From positions 1,054,001-1,118,000 of the forward strand of contig NW_026570249.1 of the NCBI RefSeq assembly GCF_019649055.1: a stretch of DNA of 64,000 nucleotides, read 5' to 3'. The notes under the pieces were generated by a model that was given only the letters and a program-made list of their open reading frames with translations, had not been told where the DNA came from and made no database searches. Positions within the stretch are counted from its first letter, which is position 1; each line of letters opens with the position of its first letter. Shown one piece after another: positions 12,305 to 25,787 of this stretch. Source of the DNA: Paramacrobiotus metropolitanus. Its lineage: Eukaryota > Tardigrada > Eutardigrada > Parachela > Macrobiotidae. The translations under genes and the position numbers were made by a program.

Positions 12305-13646
12305 CTAGCCTTGGTAGGAAGATTCAACAGTTCAAACTAATATTCGATTACGCCACCTGAATGTTTGACGCGCACTTTGCCTGAAATTGCCCAAACCCGG
12401 ATGCCTTTATATTGAGCGGTAAAAGACTTCGTTCTGTTTAATTGCATCAGCTGTTAGAGGATACCAGGACGCGTGCTGTACTGTATGTTATGGAAACTTG
12501 TAATAACGGATTCGTAAAAACGCCTGTGTAAACTTTGATTTCAGGTTTTATAAAATAACATCCAGGTTCATGACCCTGTAAGCGCAGACATTACTAATTT
12601 TGACTGCGGGTCGATATATTTGGTAAAAGTCTAAATGTGGTACATAGATCACATACCAAGTTATTAATAATAACTACACTAAATTGCGGTCTTCTACGTA
12701 ACAAAATTGGTTTAACATTAAGCAGACACGTTCTTATAACGTTATTCTGTGCATGAACGCCCTGTTGTCCGAGACGTCTGGCTGTCATACAGACATAATA
12801 ATGTGGATGGTAGTAGTTACCTGCAGACAGAGCATTCTGTCGATAAAAATGGTTTTTGCTTGCGTATTTGTTTGCGTAATGCGAGTATTAATATCATCTA
12901 AGAAAGAAAGAAAATGTCTTGTTGTTAAGACTAACCGACCCGATATGAAAGACCAATGAAAGAATTCTATTTTACTGTTAATTAATCGAAATAAAATTAG
13001 AAAGAAACACGACGCGTGTGTATGTGAAAGCGCCGCACATTGCCAGCTTAGGCACGCGCTTGTATTGCAAATGGTCAACCTTTCGGCGTAGGTGTGTCAG
13101 GATCTCCATTGTTACTGAGAACTCTTCACCGGCACAGCGTGATGCTTTACGTAGGAAAACCCGTGAAACATCTTAATTTCCAGTAGATGCGTCTGAATTT
13201 CTAATAGACCCTGTCGCCACAATACCTTCCTTTTACACTGCACGTGTTATGCAATCGCAACTTCAACACTTCCGGGACGTTTGGGCGCTTGGCATCCACA
13301 AGTGCCGTAAAGTGCCTTCGAAATGTGGAAGCACATGTGAGCTCTTCTTGGCATTTTTTGCAGTGTCCGCTCCGCACCTTAAATCAAAATTGGTGAATCG
13401 TGATTTTTTTCCAGCATACAATATTGTTGACCTTTTGGCCGTTTGGTCGAATCGTGTCTAAGTGCAGTGACGTCTCGCATGCACGTCATAAATTAGAAAA
13501 CTGAATGAATTGTATTTTTCCATTACTCTACTTATTGCTTAATTACACTTCCACTGTAAATGCTGTCTTTCCTCTTTTCCTCAGAAAACGAGGAATTTTC
13601 AATCAAAAGCATATGCCAGATTGATGGTGTTTTTTCCCGAAATACA

Positions 13647-13664
13647 GCATTTGCATGCAAATGC
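13647..13664. promoter_or_regulatory. Palindromic octamer (POU-type) site
   Basis: GCATTTGCATGCAAATGC is its own reverse complement and contains ATTTGCAT and ATGCAAAT, the octamer motif bound by POU-domain factors, in inverted orientation. Function is inferred from the motif only. Confidence 0.35.
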
Positions 13665-15173
13665 AAAGTGGTATGTTTTGATGTTATTTATAGTTTGGAT
13701 AGGGCTCTTCCGGGCTGGCAGAAGAGATATAAAATCGATGGCTGTTGGATGTGCCCGTGGTTTGGTGATAGGAAGCAATTAAGCCCTAGCAAGTAGCATC
13801 TTCAAATCCATCAGTGTAATTGCACCATTGAAGAGTCAGATGACTTAGCTGGCTTGAAGTTAACGTCAGACAGTCTCCCGTTAGGCACTGCATATATGGA
13901 GGAGCACAGTCAAGGTCAGAGTGTGAAATATTCATAAGAACCTGGAAACCGGCAGCATCTGGTGTTTGTGTCGGGGAAAATAAAACATACCCCGCAGAGA
14001 TTTAGCTGAAATTCGTAAATTCTTAACACTGAATTTAGGGGATCACATGTTTTTCTTCGATTCCAGATTTGTAAAATACTTACGCAAACCATTAATGCAA
14101 TTCTTTGGCCTTCTTATCTAATGTTGAATTAGTACCGCAACATTTTTTTTACAGAAATCGGAATTACGACCACAATTTTATATGCTGTTAATTAAAAGTC
14201 ATTTTTTAAATAATTTTGAAATGTTTAAGATTTTTTAAAATATCTGTAAATATTTGCAGCTTTTGAAAAATATACGAAAGTGTGTTTGAAAAAACTGGTT
14301 GCAAGAAGTTGTGATCAATGAGCGCAGCACTGTATCTGTATCTACTGAAGGATATTAATGCCGGCATATGTAAATAGTGAGTAAAAATATTTTTATTCTT
14401 GACAACCGTCCCCATGGTGCAATTGGAAATTGCGCTGCTATTGATGATGTTCAAGTTGATTAGATTTGCATTTCATTTACGGAGTATTAGTGTCTAAGGC
14501 TGATGTGCATGCTGATGTGGCATGTAATCACGCGACCTTTAATACAATTTAAGATAGTCAACTTAATCCCCAACTGGATAGGCATGTGCGTGCAATTAAG
14601 CTCCCTCTTCATTCAAGGATAACTCAATATGCATATTTATCTGTGGACAATCCGATAAACAAGTGCCTCTGCCAGACATCGACGTCGTCGTCTCTAACCG
14701 GCTTGATGCGGCAGCAGCGCTACCAGGCACCGGGAAAAATTAAATTGCAATCTGGGATTATTGCTCCACTATATCCATCGTAATGGACTGTCTTTTTCCA
14801 TACAAAACAAACCGAATTCCCGATGAAGAGCGTTCGGGGGTGTTTTTGTTGTATTGCAATAATTGGATGTCCGCGACACTGAATGAATTATTGGCGCTAA
14901 TATTGTTTACGAAAGCATTTTGCTGTGCGTTCGGAGACTTGTGCGTTGCGCAATTAAAACGACTCTATGGAATATATTACTGTTTCTGTATAGAGTACTG
15001 ATTATAATACATGTATCGCTGGTTGTAAGATTTGCTTGCTAAAATTAAAGATACACATGTATTTGCATCAAGAAAACATTCAAAACAATTTTTTTATCTT
15101 TTGTTAGAAATAAATCCGTCGACTCATGGTACATCAGCCACTTATTATTGCATTTATGTGTGTTTCTAACTAA

Positions 15174-15440
15174 TTCATCAAACGTCAAAGCATAAGAAAA
15201 ATTGGCCGAAATCAAAATCAAATAAAATCTGCATTTATATTAAATTTTTTCCCGAATTTACATAGACAACGCCCGTAATTCTAAATACACACAGAGTAGC
15301 GCGTGTTGATTTTGCCGCGACGCCACTAATTTGTCAATGGAGTGCCGCGCGCGCGCGTTCTTTGACCTTTTTTTCCGGTGTAGACTGAATTCATCAAAGG
15401 TTCAAAGCAAAAAGTTTATCGATATTTGACCGAAATTGTT
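15174..15440. repeat. Diverged direct repeat, about 45-50 bp
   Basis: About 15174-15218 and 15390-15440 share AATTCATCAAA, TCAAAGCA and GCCGAAAT/ACCGAAAT blocks in the same order with small indels. The copies are about 215 bases apart in the non-coding DNA upstream of the CDK5 activator. Confidence 0.4.
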
Positions 15441-18400
15441 GTTGTTGTAGTTGGTGTGGAAGGGCTTAGCGCTTTGATAGCAGCAGTGTAATCAGGAGTA
15501 AGTCTTATTGACTATAGCGTTCTAGCTGTCTTAGAAGGAAGACCGGCATTTGTGCCCCCGCTGCAGGCGCTGTCGCCTACTTTATTGACTTCCGGTCGCT
15601 CTTGCTTCAATATTATGCCATCCGACAATAAAATAACGCCAAGCTGACGTCAGCAAGTCGGCACAGATTGTCACGGCGAAGATCAGGCGTGAAAAATCTG
15701 ATAGAATCTATTAAAAGTCTGGAATACATTAAAAGTAATCTACATTTTGACCAATAAACAATCAGCAACATGTTTATATCGTACATGCAATAGTTAAACA
15801 GCTCGCATCCTAATTATTTTAAGCTTTCTTATAAACCTGCAAAATTCAGTACTCGCGCAGTAGTTGGTTTGAAAAATAATAATGGGTTTTCTAAATACAT
15901 TTCCCGAAAATTTAGGATGCTTATATAAGAGAATTGCATGATTAAGTGCTGTTATGATTTGCTATAATAATCTCCCGTAAAAGGCAATTATGTCCATATT
16001 CCTGCACGACAGCGCGTGAAATTCTGACAAACTCGTGCCTAGATAATTGTGGTAGGGTGCAATACGAACGACAATTTTCCGGCATCTTTTCCAGATTGTG
16101 CTTTGTCTTGTGAGTTGCTCGATCATTTATTAAAATGCAGTAGGCTCCTAACGACCTTCTGACGCGGTCAAACAGAAATTATTCAAGTGCACCACCATGC
16201 ATAAAATATCGTTTAGTTTTCAATTTTGCATTTAGGTGTATTAAATAGTGTTTAGCGTAATGATAACTAACGGTGATGACTTTATTCAGTACGTTTAAAC
16301 AAATGTAGCGCTTTGCATGGGCATCGTAATTGATAGTGAGCCTTGTGCAGTGTAAAATGCAATAATTAGGGGTTGGCAGAACGAACTTAGACTTTCAACT
16401 TTTGATAGGTATTTTATACGTGTATGCTACTACGTTATTTGCGCAAATGTAGCTTTTTCTCACAACGTTTTGCTTTTTGGATACAGTCCTAATAAGCTGT
16501 ACCATGCCGGCCTGTGCATTACACTTGTTTACGGCAAAGTGTAATGCCACTTTTGTAAGAAAATGGCATTTTCTAATAAACTGTCCTTTAATTTTAAATA
16601 AGCATTTACATATATTTGCAAGCCTTGCATCTTCGCTTTTTTGGGTTTATTTTTTTGTTGTCCAAGCTTCAAAGATTTTTTAAATGAATGCAACTAAACA
16701 CTCAATAACGGCGGAAGGATCCCGGCGAATAACAAGAAGATTAAAGCATTATACGCTGGGGCGCATTCCAAACCGGCATCTGGCTTAAAAGTCAGATTAA
16801 TTGGTCGTTTCCTTGCGTTAAGGGGATATTAATAGCCGGCGTCTACGTATACATGTATATTCCTGTGGCCATTTCTTCCCGCGCCGTAAACACCATCCGA
16901 CCACGCTGTACAGCTGCTTTCTCCCGCGATAAGCATGATGGATGCCGATGACACACGGCTGATAACGATGATCCATGGTGCGGGAGGAACGGGGCGCAGG
17001 CGGACACGTCCATCTCCCACCGGAAGCGCCGGGCACAATTGGCACCCGTGCTTAATTGTGGGGCAGCGAGCGCGTGGGCCTCCGCGCTCCGGAGATAATG
17101 TGGTTATCTATAGCAAATTTCTTCTTCTTTAATTCTATCACGCGAGGGCAGCATTGTGCGTCATCGGGGAATTTTTTCCCTATTGTTAATTTGGTTGTAA
17201 AAAATGAGAGCGTGCGCTGTCTGCCCAATGAATGCATTAAGTATCAACGTGAGACATTGTCGACCGGCTAAATTTATCATTATTTCGGCGAAATTTATGC
17301 GATTATGAATTAAAGTGTCATTGTAGTCTTCACTGTAAAATTGTTTATCCACATTGAAATCACACGAGAAGGGTGACCTTTATGAACAATTTGCCAGTAA
17401 AGGAATATGTTACACAACGCGCATGTCTACGTATAAGGTTTATATAAGAGACAGTATTAAATGCTAACAATGCACTGCGTCGATACAAATGAGCAGGATC
17501 GTCTTACAAGCCGGCTCCCAACGGAATGCATTGTCCTAATGTTCTATCCGCCCCAGAAACATTATCATGTACGTCAATCGCCTACCGGAAAATGGGACCG
17601 CAACTTATTTATACCCCAGGTGGTCATAATATTTATCAACGCTGATTGCGTTTGTATTTTTGTCTTATGCGCCGCATTTAGCTTTTGCTAATGTTTCGGC
17701 TGCTCAATGCGCAGGAAGCATTTGTCAGGTTTCCAAATGCTCCTGCGGCGTACTGTAACCGGCTATTCAGGATGCATTTTTGGGAGGTGCACAGTACACG
17801 TGCCGGCGTAATTTGGTCACCCTAAATTAAGTGTACATAACATTTTCAGGTTATTTAGGCGGTATAAGACATACGTGTCCTTTACCATTTAGCAGTTTTT
17901 AGTGGAGGTTAAGGTGCAATTACGTTAAAATAGCGTGCCGCACGTTTTTGTTCTGACAGGTTCATTAAACACACAGTGGCAACGAATTTACCGGTGAGCC
18001 TCTTAAATCTTGGCAATGTACTGCGCAGTCTGGTGTGCCTTCTAATAAAAGAATCCAAGGCGTGGCGCGGTAAATCTTGAAATAACTCGTAAACAATGGC
18101 GCTTTATAAAAATATTCCTGGGAAAAAATTAAAAAGAAATAAGCGGAGAGGAGTGCGCACATCGCACGTATCTGTACATGCTGATTTATTCGGTCTAAAA
18201 ATGTAGCAGAATATATACTGCGCTGCATTTCAAATTACGTAAGGCACATGAATAGTCAGTAGTATATATATAAAAGACATCACACAAACCGTAAACAAGT
18301 TCTATCAATTTAAAATTTATTGTTTGATGTGTATCTTATATTGCTTTTTTTGCTCTGTTCGATTTGCACGAACATGCAGTATCGCTGGTCAAAGCTATTT

Positions 18401-19232
18401 ATAGAGCACGACGAAAACGATAACCCTGGAAGCCGAGCATAAAGTCCCACACAATGCCCCGATCGTAACTTTGTCACCCAGAATCCCCATCAGTGCATGT
18501 CCCCTTCAGAAACGATCATTCCCGAGTCTGAAAAGAATCTTCCATTTTTTCCCCATAATCTCGCTGATCAAAAAACACGAACACCATTAAAAAACGCCGG
18601 TTCCAGCTCATCACATTATCGATCGAGTGATAGACACGACAGGGCATTGGTATGTACGCTGATGCCGGCATATATATTCACTGATATACACTTCAGCATC
18701 CTTGCATCCCATGCTGATTAAATATTCTTCCAATAAAACGCCTGTCATTCCCTGATATCCACAGGCTGACGTCAACGCCCACAGCTGGAGCCGTTCTGCT
18801 AGCCGGTGCAATTGGGGGATCCATATATTTTACATGTCTGCGTAAAACACTCTTGCCAGGAATGATGTGCATATATAACAGCCGGCCCGCACGCCATTTC
18901 ATTCCGATGGAGTGCAGCCTCCCATAGACTGCTCTCTACACAGCTATTGTACAAACACATCATTCAGGACCTTTTTCCCCCGTAGACCAACACCGTACAC
19001 CAACGTTGCTTGTCTTTTGTATTCGGCAAACCCGGCAACGCGGGATAAACAATCCGTGACGTTGACGGTGCTAGTTGCGAATTAACCGGCACAACGCGAC
19101 GGATTTAGTGGACTAATTTAGCACACACCGCGCGCGCGGGGGAGGGGTGTTTATCGCACCTTTATCGCCGATTCCTGTGCGACGTATTAATCATCCCGCT
19201 CGTTGGTATATATACACATGGTACAGCAGAAG

Positions 19233-20459
19233 ATGGGTGCCACATTATCCGTTTTCACGCCGACTGGCGGGAGTAATTTGTCCGCACCGACCAAGGTAGC
19301 CAGTGTATTCTCCTATCAAAGCCTGCCATCGAGTAAAGCCGTACAGGACACCACCGGAGCCGCTCGCAATATGATTGCGCAACACTTCCACATCATGAAC
19401 ACCAACACCTTGAAGAAGCTCATCAGTTCCGGTGCGCTGAGCCGTGCTAAACGGAATAGTAAGGCACGGATTCTGCCGGAAGATCTGGTACTGAAACGAG
19501 CTGATTCGGAAAAGGTCATCGAGAGGACACATCAGGTATGCGGCACGCACATGAATTATGCACAGCGGTAGAGTGCGTAACCAAGCTTGAAATTCGATTT
19601 ATATTGGTAATTCTCCGGATAACTCGGATGCCGCGTGAGCGTGTTTAATGCATAAATCATAATCATATTCAAAATTAAATGGAAAAATGTTCTATATAAT
19701 GCGTAGATACAATTGTATTACCGTGTAAACAGCATGTATAAATTATTGTATGTTCGAGCTAACGATATCGCGGTTTTTACCAGTTTTTGTATGAGCAAGC
19801 AATTCCGATGAAAATCTTCTTATTCATTTTTCAGTATTGTGATTGTAATGCATTTTCAGATTGCACAGGAAGACCTTTCTCGTATAACCCGCGAATCTGA
19901 CAACAAAGAGAATGTAAAAGCCGACACAGCAGATGTCAAAGAGGAAGTCCCGCGGATTGTTAAGCGCACCGTTCTGCAGGCCTCCACCTCGGAGCTGCTG
20001 CGCTGTTTCGGCATCTTCTTACACGGTCGCTTCCGCAACCTGAACGGCGACTTCTCCCCACAGGATCCGCCGTTGTGGCTGCGCGGTCTGGACCGTAACC
20101 TGATCGCCCAGGGCTGGCAGGACATTGGTTTCATCAATCCGGCCAACATTGTCTTCCTCTATCTGCTCCTGCGCGATCTCAGGATGGAACACGCCAAATC
20201 CATCCGGCAACTGCAGGCCCACGTGCTGACGGCCTTATACCTATCCTATTCCTATATGGGACACGAAATCTCCTATCCGGTGAAATTATTCTTATATGCC
20301 GATGAGAATAAGGATGATTTCTGGAAGCGCTGCCTGCACATGATCGACGTACACAGCGCCAACATGCTGCGATTAAACTCCGATTCGGGATATTTTGCCA
20401 AGATCTTCGCCGAGCTGAAGTCGTTCGGCGCCATTAAACCGGTTCAATACGTTCTCTGA
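19233..20459 (+). CDS. CDK5R1: Cyclin-dependent kinase 5 activator (p35-like)
   Basis: Two exons, 19233-19535 and 19860-20459, joined in phase 0, 300 residues; vertebrate p35 is about the same length. The product binds and switches on CDK5, mainly in neurons. The C-terminal cyclin-box-like domain is clear: LQASTSELLRCFGIFL, DPPLWLRGLDRNL, QGWQDIGFINPANIVFLYLL, LTALYLSYSYMGHEISYPVK, FWKRCLHMIDVHSANMLRLN and YFAKIFAELKSFG. The start chosen is the second of two close in-frame ATGs, because it gives MGATLSVF, an N-myristoylation-type start like that of p35, which tethers the complex to membranes. The earlier ATG at 19218 would bury that glycine. The N-terminal half is basic and little conserved, as usual. 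The gene stands alone in a region of many kilobases without other clear genes. Confidence 0.93.
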
Positions 20460-23400
20460 TAATCAAAATCCACAAAAGGCTTATCTTTATTTTTTTCTAG
20501 TTTTTCTGTTTCGTTCTTCCGGGAGAAGAAAGGTCACGCTGTTATATTTTTTCCGTATCACGCCCGGTAACCGGCATTTCTTGATTGTTGAATCTATATA
20601 TTATATATATGATTCTATAATTCGTATGGTTTCCAAGAAGCGCATGCTTTTCTTGCTCAGTTTGTGTGAGAATGGGGTGTCTATATAATACTGTTCGACA
20701 ACGATTGATAATACAGCTGAAGGTTATATAAACCGTTTTCATATAAGACATTTGACTCGGCGCGTGGATGCTGAGGAATAAATTGATCCGGAAATGATGC
20801 TTTGCATTTGTAGCTGCGTTTTTTCCTTTTTCTCTGGCTCTCTCTCTATCAGGCACTCACCATATATCCTCGTATATATATCCACATTGTAGTATGGGTG
20901 GAATCCGGCCGGCGCGTGTACACTTGACGAGGGGTTATTTGGTTTACATAGATCGTCTGTTGAAAAATGCGACAGAAAATCAATGATAATACACAGTTAC
21001 ACAATTGCATGATAGGAAATTACTCTATATATCCAATAGAACGCAAATGCCCCCCATCCTAAGTGGAACATGCATGCCACAGTGTTGGTGGGTGTGTAAA
21101 AACGGGATCGATGCTGTGTGCGTTTGCTCAAGTTTTTTCCCATGTGTAATACCGTGTATGTACAGTCTGTGCGTGGCTTTTTATGCCCTAGAATATACTC
21201 ACTCGGTCAACAATTATCGAGCGGAAAAAATCACAACCTTTGACGCTACATAGCATAAAAAAGCGGTAATGGTTAAGGAAAGCATTTTAATTAATTTAAA
21301 ACTTTTCGACGCAAATCAGTAGCTTAAAGCCATTAAATTACCACCGATTCAGTAATTACTTACGAATTTTAAATACAATTTATGGCACATAACGCGGTCA
21401 TTACGCACAACCCTTTTAAGTTCAATTTAAATGTTATCATACTTGATTTTTGCTGCGATAAAGTACAACAATAATACATAGTACCACACGATTTACTAAA
21501 TGCGTTCTGTGTTTGCAATTATTATGTACGTCACCAAAGTGATCACGTTTTGCGAATTTTTTCAATGATTATTAGGCTCTTTTTCATTCTAACCGCATTA
21601 GTCATTTCCGTTGAAGGTTTCTGGCATGACAGTCTGACGGAGAGAATTTAAAACAGGGAATTAGCCAACGCTTGACTGACCGGATGGGAAATGGAAATTG
21701 AGCTTAAGTTCTCACAGCCGACCGTTCGTTGTGTTGTATTATGGAGGCACACATCAGCGGATACAGTCGGGAGAACAGGGAATCTTATTCTCCATGACAG
21801 TCACGTCAAACCCGGAGTGAATTGCCAAGACAGCTTGTAATTACATTTTTCCTGACAGTCTCCAAATCTGGAACGACATAAATTTGGCTTAGCGCTCAGT
21901 CCGACTAGTCCGTATTCCCCAAAAAGTGGGATGTGTGCTATATATATTTAACTGGAGTAAAATTAATGATCCCTGTAAAGGGTTGATAACAGTGGATCAG
22001 GATTTTCATGGCCGGCGCCAAAAACAATCGATCTAGTTTTGAAAAAAGTGGAGCATGTTCCCCGTCTCAAAATAAATCAATAAATAAATACTCTAAAGAT
22101 TTAGCTAAATTTTATAAATATTCGATAACTAAAGTGCAGAATTACGCACTTAAAAATTTAATAACACAAGGATATAACAAAACAGCAGATGACGTCACAA
22201 AACTAAATCGTGTGCACGCTGTGCCGATGGTTTTTTCCCGACGTTCTAAAATTACCGAACAGCATGCGTGTTTATTTTTCCGTTGGGCCATTGTGCTGTT
22301 CTTCCTGTTGTGCAGTACGCTAATTTACTGGCACGGGCCAGCGAATGTTTTCTCAAATGCAATGTTTTTCCATCTTGGCGCGCGCGCGAAATCCCTGAAG
22401 GCCGCCGCTGAGCAGCCGGCGCTGATACGGTGGCATTATTAAAAACGTACTTGGTGTAATTAAACATTTCTGGATAACATTGGGGATGTCTGGGCGTTGT
22501 TTGCCCGCTGGGCTCAATCTACGGCTAACACTGTACAGACGACGGGCCTCTGCGTAGGCGGCTCGGTTATGCGATTACGCGCTGGATTATCTCCACGTAC
22601 AGCATATGTACGCTGATGCTGTTAGTTGCACGTCTTGTATACATCCCGTAGCGTGATGTACAGTGTATGTTACGCTCAGCTGTTGCTTTGTAGTGGATAG
22701 TTCCGGTGACCTTTACAATAGCTTACCACGCAATCTTGATCCAGTTGTTTATGTTGTTGCAGTAAAAACAACAACATGTTATTCACACGACATTGTTTCT
22801 GATTTCTTATACAAAATCACAAAAAGCTGTCAATATTTTACTAAAATCAGAATCTGCTTTCCAGATATTTTTAGCAAGTACGAAAAACGAGATAATTCCA
22901 GCTTTTTACAATGTTTAAAAAGATTTTAAAATTCTAGTGGAATTATATTCAAGTGGACCAGATGTCTGGAAGTATTATATTTCCAGACATGTATTTTTAT
23001 TATTTCGTAGAATATGGAGATTTGCATAACTTCGTATATTTTTATTGTGAAAACAGAAATGCTAACCGCAGTTTCCTGGTTTAGTTCGTTTCAGTATTTC
23101 GATTTGGTTTGTCATATATTTACATACAGTTCCAATTAAGTATATATACCCTGTCATTTAGATAACACTCACAATCAGGACAAGTAACGATATCTGCCGT
23201 ACACAGCGCTTGACCTTATTAGAGTTCAAACTGCACCACTATGCAGCAGTGGCTAATGAGAATATTTTGAAACTTCCACATAATTATAAACATGGAAAGG
23301 AAACATTAAGGAAACTGTATACTGCGACTGTTGCCTGTGTGTTTGTACTGATGCGCAGTGGAATTGGCTGGATTAGTTGGGTAAGAAGCACTTGAAAGCT

Positions 23401-24210
23401 GCGCGCGCAATCAGACTTTAGCGTATCTTCAACTGCGCAGCCGGTCCCGCATCGGATGTCCTGTTGTGGCCGCAACTTGGCCGGAGATTATGTTCATTGA
23501 CGATAGGAAGAACAAATCTTGAGGATTGTGTTTGCTGGTCATTCCCGGGTGATCATATGACGCCCGGCATACTGTATGTAACGCCACGCTTTATTTTATG
23601 ACTCATGCTTAGCTAAATACTGTTTTGGAACGCAGTGAATTGGCATGAAAAGCGGGATTTCAGCGGCTTCTCTGATTACATTTTGTTGTGATCTTCTTTC
23701 ACAACTGCTTATTAAAAAACGAAAATATTTGCTTAGGCTGTCAAAGTGGAAATGCAGGTACATTACATTCATTCACATTCCCGCTATTTTTTAATCACGA
23801 AAAAAACTGTGATAATCGTACGTACAGTTTACACACTTATCCACAGTTTTTATAAAATACATGGAATTTGTTTTGCAAATATGCAAATGGCTGACATTTT
23901 GCTACAGTATATAAGTAAGCAAAGCAAAATTGTTTTTACTGTGCAAAACTTAGCATGCAAAAACAAAATTTTTAGATAAAGCACACAAAATCCTTAATAT
24001 CCTTTTGACTTAAATCGAGCTGATCGATGAGTTGTAAATTAGGTATTCAATTTGGTTAAACGTAGAAAATCGAGGTCAAAAGAAGCTGGATAGCGTCCCG
24101 CGTCCGTTTTAGTATCGCCGCAACAACAGCCATGTATCGCTAACACACGTGTTAATTTGCCGTGGACCAGTTTGGTTGGATACAGCAATAAGACACAGTC
24201 CACGCATAAT

Positions 24211-24233
24211 ACACACCAGTGGCACTGGTGTGT
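24211..24233. repeat. 23-bp inverted repeat
   Basis: ACACACCAGTG and CACTGGTGTGT are exact reverse complements separated by a single G. GGTGTG half-sites resemble T-box binding sites, arranged here as an inverted pair. Function is unknown. Confidence 0.5.
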
Positions 24234-25586
24234 CGTGATGTGCACACATCCAGCGGGGCTTAATTGCATCCCTGGGGGATCGTGTAGTCATCCGTCTTGT
24301 CGGACATTTCCCATTTTCTCATGATACTCGTGGTGCATGTTGAGTAGGGTGCGGAAGAGAGAGCGGGAACGGCGCAAGCGAGCAGTCCCGGCGTAGATTG
24401 ACGTGCTGCTCTCAGGGGAAACGCCTTCGCGTACGAGGTGCCGTACAATATTTGCGTATACCGATGCTGTATGCTGCTGCGCAAATAATCCGGGGGCTAG
24501 ATCAACTCATTTTAGTATTAGCTAATGCAAAACGTATAAAAAAATAAATTTATACGTTTCGAAGAACTTCCCTGCTTTTTATATAATACCTGGATTTTCT
24601 CTTTAATACGATTTTCTCTTTAATACAAAAATATTACTTACCACGAAGTTTCTGGGTCAGCTAGGGTAATTCCGGCTGGCCATTACAAACGTCGAAATCA
24701 AAATAAAACTTGGTTGGTAGGAAGACTGTGTTGTTCGTATATTACAAACATTTGTATTTATTTATAATATTTAAAGATTAACAATAACATTTTTAATGAT
24801 CAAAACTAACAATGACATAGTATTTTGTCTTGGTTTAGACGCTACAATATTTCTACATACTGCAAATATAATGCTCCAGGAAGGGTGATAAAAACCGGGA
24901 CGTGTACAGTATCGTTGCCAATGCTATACAGTGGTTCCGGATTAACGTGACTGTGCAGTGTAATCAGTAGCGGGATACGTGTGGGATGTTTGTTGTGTAA
25001 GGATATTTGGACAAGTGGAGCAGTGCGGAGCGTTATTCACCATATCCCGTGCTAGTGCAATATGCTCCGCCGGCCTAATGGTCACTCGCCACTCAGTCGC
25101 CAGCGTACATATAATATACTCGCTACCGTGGCTCAAGTGGCTGCTGTCCGAATATTGACCCGGAAACCTCGCCAGATTAGCATACTTATCAACTGTATCC
25201 AGCCGCATTCCTCCGCATCCCCATTTAATCATTCAAATGCATCGCCGCGACTGCATAATAACCATGATTACAAGGCGCACCATTTGGGTGTATTAAATTT
25301 TTAGTTTTCGCAGTTACAGTGAACGGTGGCATATATACTTTTGTACGTAGCAAATACTACATAATTATAAGCCTGTTTAAACTCTTTACAACACTGTTTT
25401 CGTGTTGCTGCTTCTTAAAGAAATTTTTTTTAATATAATATAGTTTTCGTAAAACAAAGGAACACTGCCCACAAGAAACGGCCAATGATCAAACAGTTAT
25501 AAAAAATATCAAAATAAATTCGTATACTCGTATTTAACAAAACTGGAGAGCGGCAGGTTGTTGACACATTTTTTTGTCCACGCAAA

Positions 25587-25787
25587 GTGAACCAAATCGC
25601 TATATTCGGCACTGACGAGATAGCTGTGACGCATTCCGGTATCCTGGTGACGAAGTTCCACCGGCTAGATAATAAACTGAAAAGGTTATCCCTGATCAAA
25701 TGCAGTCGTCTACTGTATAGCGGAAATAACACCGGTACGCCCATTAACCTGGATGAATTGTCCGATGTGCTGTTAAAGCGGAAGTGA
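25587..25787 (+). CDS. Possible orphan coding exon, 66 codons
   Basis: A short open frame ending in TGA at 25785-25787, preceded by a pyrimidine-rich stretch and CGCAAAG that could be a splice acceptor. Codon choice looks like the real genes here (varied, GC-ending codons), unlike the AT-rich sequence around it. Residues such as IAIFGTDEIAVTHSGILVTK and INLDELSDVLLKRK read like a folded protein. I found no upstream exon and recognise no family. It could be a terminal exon, a relic, or chance. Confidence 0.25.
   Translation: MNQIAIFGTDEIAVTHSGILVTKFHRLDNKLKRLSLIKCSRLLYSGNNTGTPINLDELSDVLLKRK

Larger units (their letters stand above)
12305..19232. other. Gene-poor region upstream of the CDK5 activator
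   Basis: About 6.9 kb without a coding exon that I can support. It contains an 18-bp perfect palindrome made of two octamer motifs (13647-13664), a diverged direct repeat (about 15174-15218 and 15390-15440), and GC-richer islands at about 16730-17100 and 18760-19200. Its position beside a neuronal-type gene suggests regulatory DNA; that is inference. Confidence 0.4.

Noticed and set aside
22008-22442. 144-codon open frame with one hydrophobic segment
   Set aside because: No family motif, Asn/Lys-rich composition expected from AT-rich DNA, and no splice partners.
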